A stretch of DNA of 64,000 nt from Microbacterium mitrae (lineage in GTDB: Bacteria > Actinomycetota > Actinomycetes > Actinomycetales > Microbacteriaceae): NCBI RefSeq assembly GCF_008017445.1, contig NZ_VRSW01000003.1, forward strand, positions 170,279 to 234,278. Direction: 5' to 3'. The notes under the pieces were generated by a model, which did not search any database, was not told the DNA's origin, and saw only the letters and a list, made by a program, of their open reading frames with translations. Shown here one piece after another: positions 16,204 to 26,140 of the stretch (position 1 is its first letter; every line of letters begins with the position of its first letter). The position numbers were made by a program, and so were the translations under genes.

Positions 16204-16287
16204 GACGTTATGCATCAACCAGATCGGTGCATCGTCGACAATCGTCACTCTGGGTCACTTCTGCCACAAGAATTGATGCATAACGTC
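16204..16287. repeat. Intergenic inverted-repeat element, ATGCATC type, copy 2
   Basis: The perfect 15-bp arms GACGTTATGCATCAA and TTGATGCATAACGTC are separated by 54 bp. The interior reads as the reverse complement of copy 1 at 14580–14663. It lies 75 bp after hpt and 215 bp before ftsH. The remaining part of 16129–16501 contains further CGGAACC motifs but no gene. Confidence 0.8.
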
Positions 16288-16501
16288 GCCGCGAATGATT
16301 CAAGGCGGACACGGAACCAGAGAAGCGGCACCACGGCGGAACCAGAGCGGAACCACGCCGCGACCACGGCGCGCGCCTCGGCGTGGCGGCGTACGCCTTG
16401 GGCGAATCATCAGGCGGCGCATAGCGCCTGCGCGATAGCCTGGACAGCAACGCTTACGGGCGCGCACGCGAGAGAAGGGCCCTGGGGTATCGCCCCGCAC
16501 C

Positions 16502-18727
<2,226 letters not shown>

Positions 18728-18728
18728 C

Positions 18729-19316
18729 ATGGCCGTTGATCGCGCTCGCATCGCGGAGCTCGTTCGCGAACTGATTGTCGCGATCGGTGAAGATCCCGAT
18801 CGTCCGGGGCTGCACGGAACCCCGGAGCGCGTCGCGCTGACGTGGCAAGAATTCTTCAGCGGCGTGGGGGAGGACGAGAGCGAACCGCTGTCACACACCA
18901 TCAGTGTTTCGCACGGTCCGGCACCCGAGACGGTGCCGTCTGGCGCGGTGATTCTGCGTGATGTGCACTTTCGCTCGATGTGTGAGCACCACCTGTTGCC
19001 GTTCTTGGGGCGGGCGCATATTGCGTATCTCCCCGGCGACGACGTGGTGGGGTTGGGCGCATTGCCGAAGGTTGTCGAGATTCTTGCGGCTCGCCCCCAG
19101 GTGCAGGAGCGCCTTGGTGAGCAAATCGCGGAGACCATCGCGGTCAAGCTGAACGCGCGCGGGTCGCTGGTGATTTTGGATGCCCAGCATCAGTGCGTGA
19201 CGGCGCGCGGCGGCAAGCAGGTCGACGCCAGCACCGTGACAATCGCGGCGCGGGGGGAGCTTGCCGAGCCCGCGGCGCGCGCGGAGATTATTGCTCTGAT
19301 TGGCCGCGGCGCATGA
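18729..19316 (+). CDS. folE: GTP cyclohydrolase I
   Basis: First committed step of tetrahydrofolate synthesis: GTP to dihydroneopterin triphosphate. It has 195 residues from ATG 18729, immediately after the ftsH stop. Motifs include RPGLHGTPERVA, the zinc-binding SMCEHHLLPF, and CVTARGGKQ close to the C-terminus, where a second zinc Cys occurs (QHQCVTARG). An upstream in-frame extension lies inside ftsH and is not used. It overlaps folP by 4 bp. Confidence 0.97.
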   Translation: MAVDRARIAELVRELIVAIGEDPDRPGLHGTPERVALTWQEFFSGVGEDESEPLSHTISVSHGPAPETVPSGAVILRDVHFRSMCEHHLLPFLGRAHIAYLPGDDVVGLGALPKVVEILAARPQVQERLGEQIAETIAVKLNARGSLVILDAQHQCVTARGGKQVDASTVTIAARGELAEPAARAEIIALIGRGA

Positions 19317-20116
19317 CTGAGCTGTGGGGCATCGTCAATGCCACCCCCGACTCGTTCTCTGAGGGCGGCCGCTACGCCTCCGTCGATGCCGCCATCAAGC
19401 ACGGTCGCGCGCTGCGCGAAGCCGGAGCCGATGTGCTCGACATTGGCGGCGAATCAACCAGGCCCGGCGCCGAACGGGTGCCGATCGCCGTCGAGCAGCA
19501 GCGCGTGGTTCCGGTGATCGCAGCCCTCGCCGCCGAGGGCGCGGTGATCAGCGTCGACACCATGAATGCCGCAACGGCCGTCGCCGCGGTGCGGGCAGGC
19601 GCACGCTACGTCAATGATGTGGCCGGTGGGCTCGCCGATGCCGACATGTATCAGGCTGTTGCCGACAGCGGCGCCGAGTACGTCATTGGGCATTGGCGCG
19701 GCCCGTCGAGCGATATGTACGCCCGCGCGAACTATACGAACGTCGGCGCCGAGGTCGCCGCCGAAATGAAGGAGCGGATTGCTGCGGCGCTCGCTGCTGG
19801 CATCGCACCCGAGCGCATTGTGGTTGACCCCGGAGTCGGATTTGCCAAGACGGCCGAACACAATTGGGCGTTGCTTCGCGAGCTCGCATCGGTCACGGAG
19901 CTGGGCTACCGAGTGCTCGTGGGCACCTCGCGCAAACGCTTTCTGACGACGGCGCTCGGTGAAGAACCGAGCGAACAACAGCGCGACCTGGCGACGGCCG
20001 TCACCTCGGTGCTGGCTTCTCAAGCCGGCGCCTGGGCCGTGCGAGTGCACAACGTTGCCGCCAGCCGAGACGCGCTCGCCGTGGCACACGCCTGGCAAGG
20101 AGTCACCCATGACTGA
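19313..20116 (+). CDS. folP: Dihydropteroate synthase
   Basis: Condenses p-aminobenzoate with hydroxymethyl-dihydropterin diphosphate and is the sulfonamide target. It has 267 residues, with the TIM-barrel signatures GIVNATPDSFSEGG at the N-terminus, DIGGESTRPGA near residue 45, and VDPGVGFAKT and VGTSRKRF toward the C-terminus. ATG 19313 overlaps the folE stop (ATGA), and a longer in-frame start lies within folE and is rejected. The gene overlaps folB by 8 bp. Confidence 0.97.
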   Translation: MTELWGIVNATPDSFSEGGRYASVDAAIKHGRALREAGADVLDIGGESTRPGAERVPIAVEQQRVVPVIAALAAEGAVISVDTMNAATAVAAVRAGARYVNDVAGGLADADMYQAVADSGAEYVIGHWRGPSSDMYARANYTNVGAEVAAEMKERIAAALAAGIAPERIVVDPGVGFAKTAEHNWALLRELASVTELGYRVLVGTSRKRFLTTALGEEPSEQQRDLATAVTSVLASQAGAWAVRVHNVAASRDALAVAHAWQGVTHD

Positions 20117-20528
20117 TCTCATCACCCTCACCGGCCTGCGCGTTTTCGGGCGCCACGGTGTCTTCGACTTTGAACGTGAAAACGGTCAGGAGTTCGTCAT
20201 CGATGTGACGCTCCGCCTTGACCTTGCCGCTGCCGCCGTCTCCGATGACGTGCTCGACACCGTGCACTATGGTGAGCTGGCCGAGGCGCTGGCCGCCATT
20301 GTCGCGGGGGAGCCGGTCAACCTGATCGAAACGCTCGCCGAACGCCTCGCCGCGGCCGCGCTCGCCGACCCGCGGGTGCAGTGGTGCCGAATCACGGTGC
20401 ACAAGCCGCAGGCCCCGATTGAACAGGCCTTCGCCGACGTTGCGGTGACCATCGAGCGAACGCAGTCGGCAGACGGAACCAGGGGCGCGGCTGATGACGT
20501 GCGCTCGGCAGAGGAGAAAACAGCATGA
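20109..20528 (+). CDS. folB: Dihydroneopterin aldolase
   Basis: Cleaves dihydroneopterin to 6-hydroxymethyl-dihydropterin. It has 139 residues. Conserved features include the N-terminal TGLRVFGRHGVFDFE, the helix ETLAERLAAAAL, and the catalytic-Lys strand ITVHKPQAPI. A ~25-residue polar tail extends past the usual ~120 residues. It overlaps folP (8 bp) and folK (4 bp), so translation is coupled along the operon. Confidence 0.95.
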   Translation: MTDLITLTGLRVFGRHGVFDFERENGQEFVIDVTLRLDLAAAAVSDDVLDTVHYGELAEALAAIVAGEPVNLIETLAERLAAAALADPRVQWCRITVHKPQAPIEQAFADVAVTIERTQSADGTRGAADDVRSAEEKTA

Positions 20529-21049
20529 GGCGTCTTCCGATCACACCGCCGCCGGCTGGCGAGCGCCGCACTCCGGTGCGTGCGGTCGTTGCGCTCGGTT
20601 CAAACCTGGGTGATCGTGCGCAGATCATCGCCGACGCGCGCGACGCGTTGGTGAAGCTCCCGCTCACCACCGATGTGGTGATGGCCGAGCCGATTGAGTC
20701 GGTCGCGCTCACGCTCGACGGCCTCGACGAAACAAAGCCGCCGTACCTCAACACCGTCGCGCTGCTCACCACGACGCTCGCGCCAAGCATGCTGCTCGCG
20801 CACCTGCACGGTATCGAGCGAGAGCACGGCCGCGAACGAACCGAGCGCTGGGGCGATCGCACCCTTGACCTTGATCTCATCGCGTATGGGCGGGTGCAGA
20901 GCGATGACCCGCACCTGCTGCTGCCGCACCCGCGTGCCGCTGACCGTGATTTTGTGTTGGCACCGTGGCTCACCCTCGACGGCGATGCCGAGCTTGTCGG
21001 CTACGGCCGGGTCGCCGATCTCCTCGCCGCCCTGCGAGCGCAGGCGTGA
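20525..21049 (+). CDS. folK: 2-amino-4-hydroxy-6-hydroxymethyldihydropteridine pyrophosphokinase
   Basis: Transfers pyrophosphate from ATP to hydroxymethyl-dihydropterin, feeding FolP. It has 174 residues. HPPK motifs are VALGSNLGDR near residue 24, the RxRWGDR-type segment ERWGDRTLDLDLIAYG, and LPHPRAADRDFVLAPW. A ~15-residue N-terminal Pro/Arg-rich extension precedes the fold. The start ATG is within the folB stop, and its own stop overlaps the next GTG. Confidence 0.96.
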   Translation: MRRLPITPPPAGERRTPVRAVVALGSNLGDRAQIIADARDALVKLPLTTDVVMAEPIESVALTLDGLDETKPPYLNTVALLTTTLAPSMLLAHLHGIEREHGRERTERWGDRTLDLDLIAYGRVQSDDPHLLLPHPRAADRDFVLAPWLTLDGDAELVGYGRVADLLAALRAQA

Positions 21050-21513
21050 AACGCACCGGAGCCGCCGCTCTCGCCATCGCCGGTGGCGCCGGTCTCGTCG
21101 CCGGGTTCGGCACCGATCAGATTCTCACCTGGGTGCGCCAGCCCACCTTCACACCCGCGTGGTCGTTGCCGATCGTGCTCGGTCTGCTCGCCCTTGCCTG
21201 CCTGTACTTCGCCTGGCCCGTGAGGCAACAGCTCAAGGGTAAGAAGCCGGGTAGCGTCGATGCGATTCGGGCTTTTCGCACCGTCACCCTCGCGCGTTCC
21301 GCGAGCCTGGTGGGTGCCGTCTCGGCCGGGTTCGGCCTTGGCCTGCTGTTGTTCTTGTTGACCCGGCCGGTGCAACCCCCGGTAGGCTCAGTCACGGTTA
21401 TTGGGGTGACCATCGGCGTTGCTGTCGTGCTGGTCGTCGCGGCCCTGCTGGCCGAGAGTTTTTGCGCGCTGCCGAAGGATGATGATGACAACCCCCATGC
21501 AACCGAATCTTGA
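21046..21513 (+). CDS. DUF3180 membrane protein
   Basis: A 155-residue protein from GTG 21046, which overlaps the folK stop. Four hydrophobic segments are visible (about residues 5–22, 42–60, 88–108 and 116–138), with an acidic C-terminal tail (PKDDDDNPHA). DUF3180 proteins sit after folK in many actinobacteria; the function is unknown. Its 3' end overlaps the start of the PH-domain gene by about 29 bp, so the cluster continues. Confidence 0.88.
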   Translation: MKRTGAAALAIAGGAGLVAGFGTDQILTWVRQPTFTPAWSLPIVLGLLALACLYFAWPVRQQLKGKKPGSVDAIRAFRTVTLARSASLVGAVSAGFGLGLLLFLLTRPVQPPVGSVTVIGVTIGVAVVLVVAALLAESFCALPKDDDDNPHATES

Positions 21514-22114
21514 GTCGGTCGTACCGCCGCAGCCCCCACTGCCCGCGCAGCCCGCGCCACTTGAGAGCGCAGATTCGCTCGCGGTATTGGATACCGGAAC
21601 CTTCACCGCGTTGAAGACGGCACGCTCGCCGAAGCGGCTGGAGCTGGACGGCACGTGGCATCAGATTTCTCCGAAGTATGTCAGAGAGCAGTTGTTGGCC
21701 AACGCGCTGCTGCTGCTGATCCCGATCGCCGTTGCCGGCGGCATTCTGATGGGGTTCATCATGAATCAGCCCTGGATCTGGATTGTGCTGGCGGCAGGCA
21801 GCGCCATCGTGCTGTTCACCATGATCGTGACGCCGCGCCAGGCTCGCGCGATCGGTTACCGGTTGCGTGATGACGACCTGGTGTTCCGTAAGGGAATTCT
21901 GTGGCAGCGCATCGTGGCGGTGCCCTACGGTCGCATGCAGTTGGTTGACATTTCGCACGGCCCGATGGACCGCGGATTTGGCCTTGCGCAGTTGAAGATG
22001 GTGACGGCCGCCGCCACCACCGGCGTCACCATTCCCGGGCTCACCCAGGAGGCCGCCGAGGTGCTGCGTGACACGCTCATCGACGTGGCGGAGACGCGAC
22101 GGACCGGACTGTGA
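21485..22114 (+). CDS. Bacterial PH-domain membrane protein (YdbS-like)
   Basis: A 209-residue protein. Of three closely spaced ATGs, 21485 has the best spacing (about 7 nt) from GAAGG. A Pro-rich N-terminus is followed by two membrane segments (about residues 75–115) and a bPH2 domain (DDLVFRKGILWQRIVAVPYGRMQLVDISHGPMDR). Pairs of YdbS/YdbT-like proteins are linked in Bacillus to resistance to some antimicrobial peptides; whether that holds here is unknown. The 4-bp overlap with the next gene supports action as a pair. Confidence 0.85.
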   Translation: MTTPMQPNLESVVPPQPPLPAQPAPLESADSLAVLDTGTFTALKTARSPKRLELDGTWHQISPKYVREQLLANALLLLIPIAVAGGILMGFIMNQPWIWIVLAAGSAIVLFTMIVTPRQARAIGYRLRDDDLVFRKGILWQRIVAVPYGRMQLVDISHGPMDRGFGLAQLKMVTAAATTGVTIPGLTQEAAEVLRDTLIDVAETRRTGL

Positions 22115-23922
22115 GCGACAACCTTTACCCGCCGCGCATACCCAACGATGCCGCCGGCGGCGTCGTACCAGCACCGCAACCACCGCACCCTGGTTCCGCG
22201 CCCACGGACGCAACGTTCGCACCTGGTTCCGAGGGCGTGACGGCGCTCGCCTCACCGCCGGTACTGCAAAGTGACCTGAGCGACGGCGAGTGGCATCGCA
22301 TGCACCCGCTCACGCCGCTGTTGCAGGGCGGCATCGTGTTGATCGTGCTGTTTGGTGTGGTCATCAGCAACATGCAGGGCCGGATCGTCAGCTTTCTGTT
22401 TCCGCGCGACGAGGTTGACGAGTACGCCGAGGTCTTCAATGGCGACCCGGTCGACTGGGTGTTGGCCAACAACCTGTGGCTCGCCGCGCTCGGCGTGATT
22501 GCTGGGCTGCTGGTGCTGTTTATCGGTTGGTTCTATCTGTCGTGGCGGTTTCACAAGTTCCGCATTAGCGAGGCCGACGTTGAGGTGGTGCAGGGCATCC
22601 TGTTTCGCAAGCACCGCCGTGCGCCGCTTGACCGGGTGCAGGGCGTTAACCTGACCCGTCCGTTTCTTGCCCGACTGATTGGCCTCGCCAAGCTTGAAGT
22701 CGTCGGGGCGGGCAATGATGCCAATGTGCCGTTGGAATACCTGACGACGAGCAATGCCGAACTTGTTCGCGCCGATATCTTGCGCTTGGCCTCGGGGGCT
22801 CGCGCCGCCCGCGCTGCCCGCACCGGGGTTCCGGCGCCACGCAGTCACCTGCTTGATACGTTCGGCGCCGGAGTGACAGGTCTCGTTAGCGGCGCGGAAA
22901 CGCCGGTGGCGGAGCCTGCCAGCGTGGTATCGATTCCGACCGGGCGGCTGGTGGGCTCAACGTTGATCAGCACCAGCACGATCGGCCTGCTGCTGCTTGC
23001 CGGGCTCATTTTCATTGTCGTCAATGCGACCGACCAGCCGTGGATGTTGTTCTCACTCGTCCCGACGTTCTTGGCGATCGCCGGCGTCAACCTCAGCCAG
23101 CTGTTGAAATCGTTGCGGTATTCGATCGCGCCCACACCCGACGGCGTGCGGGTGGTGTTTGGCCTCACCACGACGGTGACCGAGATCTTGCCTCCCGGGC
23201 GAGTACACGCCTTGGCGGTCACCCAGTCGCTGCTGTGGCGGCCTTTCGGCTGGTATCGAGTGCGACTCATCCGCCTCAGCGGCAAGAACATCAACCAGGG
23301 CCAGGTTGACCAATTCACCGTCGCGCTGCCCGTTGGTAAGCGCGCGGACGTCGAAAAGGTGCTCGCCCTGCTCATGCCAGATGTCGCCCCGAGCGACTGG
23401 GCATACGCGTTCGAGCACGGCGCCGGTCGGCCGCTCGCCGGCGATCCGTTTACGGTCACGCCGAAGCGTGCCTGGTTCATTCGCCCCCTCTCGTTCAAGC
23501 GCAACGGCTTCTTGATGCACCCGCGCGCCATCATGCTGCGCCGTGGCCAGCTGTGGCGCTCGCTCGCCATCTTCCCGCTCGCCCGCGTGCAGAGCGTCGC
23601 CATGACGCAGGGGCCGATCGACCGCATGGTGGGCGTCGGAACGTTGCAGGTGAACACCGTGATGGGCTCATTCACCGGAAACCTCGGCGCCGTTGACCGC
23701 GACGCCCTGCTCACGGTGTGGGCGCAAGCCGAAGCCGGAATTCTCGCCGCAGGCAACGAAGACCACACCCACCGTTGGGGCTCGACATCCGCGGCGGGGG
23801 AGCAGGCGTCCGCGGCGGGGGAGCAGCAGGCTGCGGAACCACGGGCTGCGGAACCAGAAGCTGCGGACCCACGGGCTGCGGAACCAGAGACCGCGGCCGC
23901 TGAGCCGGGGCCGCAGGCATGA
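22111..23922 (+). CDS. Multi-PH-domain membrane protein (YdbT-like)
   Basis: A 603-residue partner of the preceding gene, started by GTG 22111 in a GTGA overlap. It has repeated hydrophobic pairs (about residues 70–95, 125–150 and 295–335) and three bPH2-like units, recognisable by VVQGILFRKHRRAPLDRVQGVNL, the block around TTTVTEILPPGRVHAL, and LRRGQLWRSLAIFPLARVQSVA. The C-terminal ~45 residues are an Ala/Glu/Pro repeat (AAEPRAAEPEAADP). Its DNA is built on GCGGAACCA-like units, an in-gene cluster of the window's repeated motif. Confidence 0.86.
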   Translation: MSDNLYPPRIPNDAAGGVVPAPQPPHPGSAPTDATFAPGSEGVTALASPPVLQSDLSDGEWHRMHPLTPLLQGGIVLIVLFGVVISNMQGRIVSFLFPRDEVDEYAEVFNGDPVDWVLANNLWLAALGVIAGLLVLFIGWFYLSWRFHKFRISEADVEVVQGILFRKHRRAPLDRVQGVNLTRPFLARLIGLAKLEVVGAGNDANVPLEYLTTSNAELVRADILRLASGARAARAARTGVPAPRSHLLDTFGAGVTGLVSGAETPVAEPASVVSIPTGRLVGSTLISTSTIGLLLLAGLIFIVVNATDQPWMLFSLVPTFLAIAGVNLSQLLKSLRYSIAPTPDGVRVVFGLTTTVTEILPPGRVHALAVTQSLLWRPFGWYRVRLIRLSGKNINQGQVDQFTVALPVGKRADVEKVLALLMPDVAPSDWAYAFEHGAGRPLAGDPFTVTPKRAWFIRPLSFKRNGFLMHPRAIMLRRGQLWRSLAIFPLARVQSVAMTQGPIDRMVGVGTLQVNTVMGSFTGNLGAVDRDALLTVWAQAEAGILAAGNEDHTHRWGSTSAAGEQASAAGEQQAAEPRAAEPEAADPRAAEPETAAAEPGPQA

Positions 23923-24644
23923 ACCGCGAGGGGCGCCTCGGCGTCGGTGTGATTGGTGCCGGAACGGTTGGGCCGGTGATCGCAGCGGCGCTCGCGGGAG
24001 CGGGTCACGCGTTGACCGGCATCACCCGTGGTGGCGACGATGACCGTGTCGCCGCCATTCTTCCGAACGTGCCGCAACTCGACGCGGATGAGGTGATTCG
24101 CCGTAGCGAACTGGTGGTGTTGGCGGTGCCTCACGACGAACTTCCCGGTTTGGTGGCGGGCCTTGCCGATCTCGGCGCCTGGCAACTGGGCCAGCTCGTG
24201 ATGCACGTTGACCCCGCCTACGGGGTCGACGTGCTGCGGCCCGCCGCCGAGAAGGGCGCGATCCCGCTGGCCGTTCACCCCGCGATCACGTTTACCGGCT
24301 CGCGCATTGACCTCACGCAGTTGCAGTCGGCCTGGGCAGCAGTGACCGCACCCGGTCCGGTGCTGCCGATCGCGCAGGCGCTCGCCGTAGAGATGGGGTG
24401 CGAGCCCATCGTCGTTGCCGAGAGCGACCGTGCCGCGTATGCCGAGGCAATCCACACCGCGACGACATTCTCTACCGCCATCGTGCATCAGGCCTCCGAC
24501 CTGCTTCGCGGCATCGGGGTTCCGAACCCCGGCGGGTACCTCTCTGCGCTGGTGCGGTCCACGATCGATCGCGCTTTGAGCGAAGCGACCCCGCGCGATC
24601 TCGCCCTCGGTGACTACGGCGACTACGACGACATCGACGAGTAG
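23919..24644 (+). CDS. Rossmann-like oxidoreductase, DUF2520 family
   Basis: A 241-residue protein. The N-terminal NAD(P)-binding fold has GVIGAGTVGPVIAAAL and continues to VVLAVPHDELPGLV. The C-terminal helical half contains HPAITFTGS and the family's conserved block up to NPGGYLSALVRSTIDRAL. DUF2520 proteins resemble ProC/HIBADH-type dehydrogenases; the reaction is unproven. In many actinobacteria this gene precedes panC, which is absent here. ATG 23919 overlaps the previous stop. Confidence 0.85.
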   Translation: MNREGRLGVGVIGAGTVGPVIAAALAGAGHALTGITRGGDDDRVAAILPNVPQLDADEVIRRSELVVLAVPHDELPGLVAGLADLGAWQLGQLVMHVDPAYGVDVLRPAAEKGAIPLAVHPAITFTGSRIDLTQLQSAWAAVTAPGPVLPIAQALAVEMGCEPIVVAESDRAAYAEAIHTATTFSTAIVHQASDLLRGIGVPNPGGYLSALVRSTIDRALSEATPRDLALGDYGDYDDIDE

Positions 24645-24688
24645 CAAGGCGAGCCCATGACTCGAAAAGTAATCACCGCCACCTCTTA

Positions 24689-24718
24689 TTGATAATGATT
24701 CTCACTCTCATCTATAGT
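24689..24718 (+). promoter_or_regulatory. Promoter with Fur/Zur-like operator, leaderless start
   Basis: The −35 TTGATA (24689–24694) and −10 TATAGT (24713–24718) have an 18-bp spacer. Between them lies TGATAATGATTCTCA, an imperfect palindrome of the Fur/Zur type. Transcription should begin within a base or two of the ATG at 24726, and no ribosome site is present, so the mRNA is probably leaderless. The operator position predicts metal-dependent repression, most likely zinc because of the gene served. Confidence 0.75.
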
Positions 24719-24725
24719 GAAAATC

Positions 24726-25988
24726 ATGAAGAAATCACAGCAACGAATCCGGCTGGCCTCGGTCAGCGCGATCCTTCTTGCCTCCCTGGTGGGTTGCGCC
24801 ACCGTGGGCGCCACGCAATCGCCAGACGCGACGCCGTCAACCACGGCAGATGGTTCCGCCCCCACCATGACCGAAGTCGACAGTGTGGGGCCGCGCGCGC
24901 TGCTGGCGCACGATGGCGGCCTGACGCTGCTCGACACCGAAAGCGGTGACGCGGTGGCCACGGTCGATCGTCCCGGCTTCTTGCGGCTTAACGATGCGGG
25001 CGATGGCCGTCACATCGTGATCTCGGACGGCGATCAATTTCTGATTTACGACGCCGGAATTCTTGCTGAGGCGCACGGCGATCATGCGCACTACTACGAG
25101 GGCATCCCGGGTCTCACCGATATCGCCATCGGCGCACCCAAGGCCGGGCACGTGGTGACCCATGACGACCACACCACGCTGTTCGCGGATGGCACGGGCA
25201 TCGCGGTGACGGTGAAATCGCACGATATCGCCGATCGTGACGCCACGTTCATGGAGCATGACACGGGCAACGCGCACCATGGTGTTGCGGTGCAACTGAG
25301 GGACGGAACCATGCTGTCGACGGCCGGTACGTCGGAGGGGCGCACCACCGTTCAAGCTTTCCGCGATCACAAGATGATCGCCTCGACCGATGCCTGCCCC
25401 GGTGTGCACGGTGAGGCTGTCGCGGCCGACGAGGCCGCCGTGTTTGGGTGCGAAGACGGCCCGGTGATTTGGCGTGATGACGCGTTTCACAAGGTGACGG
25501 CCGCTGATGCGTACGCTCGCACCGGCAATGTTGCCGCACACCCCGATTCGGCCGTGGTGCTCGGTGACTACAAGACAATCGCGGGCGCAGAGGCCGAACA
25601 CCCGACGCGCGTGGTCTTGATCGACACGCTCACCGCTTCGCAAACGATTGTTGAGCTGGGAAGTGCGTACTGGTTCCGCTCGCTTGCGCGAGGCCCCGAG
25701 GGCGAGGCGCTGATTCTTACCGGCGACGGTTCGCTGCGCATCGTTGACCCCGTCACGGCTCAGCAGGTGGCGGCTGTGCCTGCGATCTCTGCATGGACGG
25801 AACCAGAAGAGTGGCAGCAGCCTGGCCCGGTTCTCAAGGTTGTTGACGGGTTCGCCTACCTCACCGACCCCGCGACGGATGAGCTTGTTGTGATTGACCT
25901 TGAACGGCAGTCGGTCGTTGAGCGTTGGTCGATTCCAGCGGGCACCGGGGAACTTGCCGTCGTGACCGGAAGCGCGGGAGAGCACTAG
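24726..25988 (+). CDS. aztD: AztD-like zinc-binding lipoprotein
   Basis: A 420-residue exported lipoprotein. The signal peptide ends in the lipobox LVGC (about residues 16–19). The mature part looks like a beta-propeller with several His-rich loops: EAHGDHAHYYEG, THDDHTT, MEHDTGNAHHGVAV and CPGVHGEA. This pattern fits AztD, the periplasmic zinc chaperone that hands zinc to the AztC binding protein. No aztABC lies beside it, so its partner transporter must be elsewhere. The chosen ATG 24726 lies 9 bp inside an alternative GTG and matches the promoter geometry. It interrupts the usual DUF2520–lysS neighbourhood. Confidence 0.7.
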   Translation: MKKSQQRIRLASVSAILLASLVGCATVGATQSPDATPSTTADGSAPTMTEVDSVGPRALLAHDGGLTLLDTESGDAVATVDRPGFLRLNDAGDGRHIVISDGDQFLIYDAGILAEAHGDHAHYYEGIPGLTDIAIGAPKAGHVVTHDDHTTLFADGTGIAVTVKSHDIADRDATFMEHDTGNAHHGVAVQLRDGTMLSTAGTSEGRTTVQAFRDHKMIASTDACPGVHGEAVAADEAAVFGCEDGPVIWRDDAFHKVTAADAYARTGNVAAHPDSAVVLGDYKTIAGAEAEHPTRVVLIDTLTASQTIVELGSAYWFRSLARGPEGEALILTGDGSLRIVDPVTAQQVAAVPAISAWTEPEEWQQPGPVLKVVDGFAYLTDPATDELVVIDLERQSVVERWSIPAGTGELAVVTGSAGEH

Positions 25989-26140
25989 GGGCTACGCGCG
26001 GCGCGATGAATTTGTCGCGCCGCGCGGGCATCTCGCACCTCGGATGGTGCCCCGACAGTGGGGCATTTCGGAGGTGACGGTGGTCTTTTCGCAGGTGGGC
26101 GCTCGGTAAACTGGTGGCTGAGATCACAAGGAGCACCCCT

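Noticed and set aside
22845-24647. 600-codon minus-strand frame opposite the second PH-domain gene and the DUF2520 gene
   Set aside because: Both plus-strand genes are clear, and the reverse frame has low-complexity Ser/Ala runs from the repeat tail.
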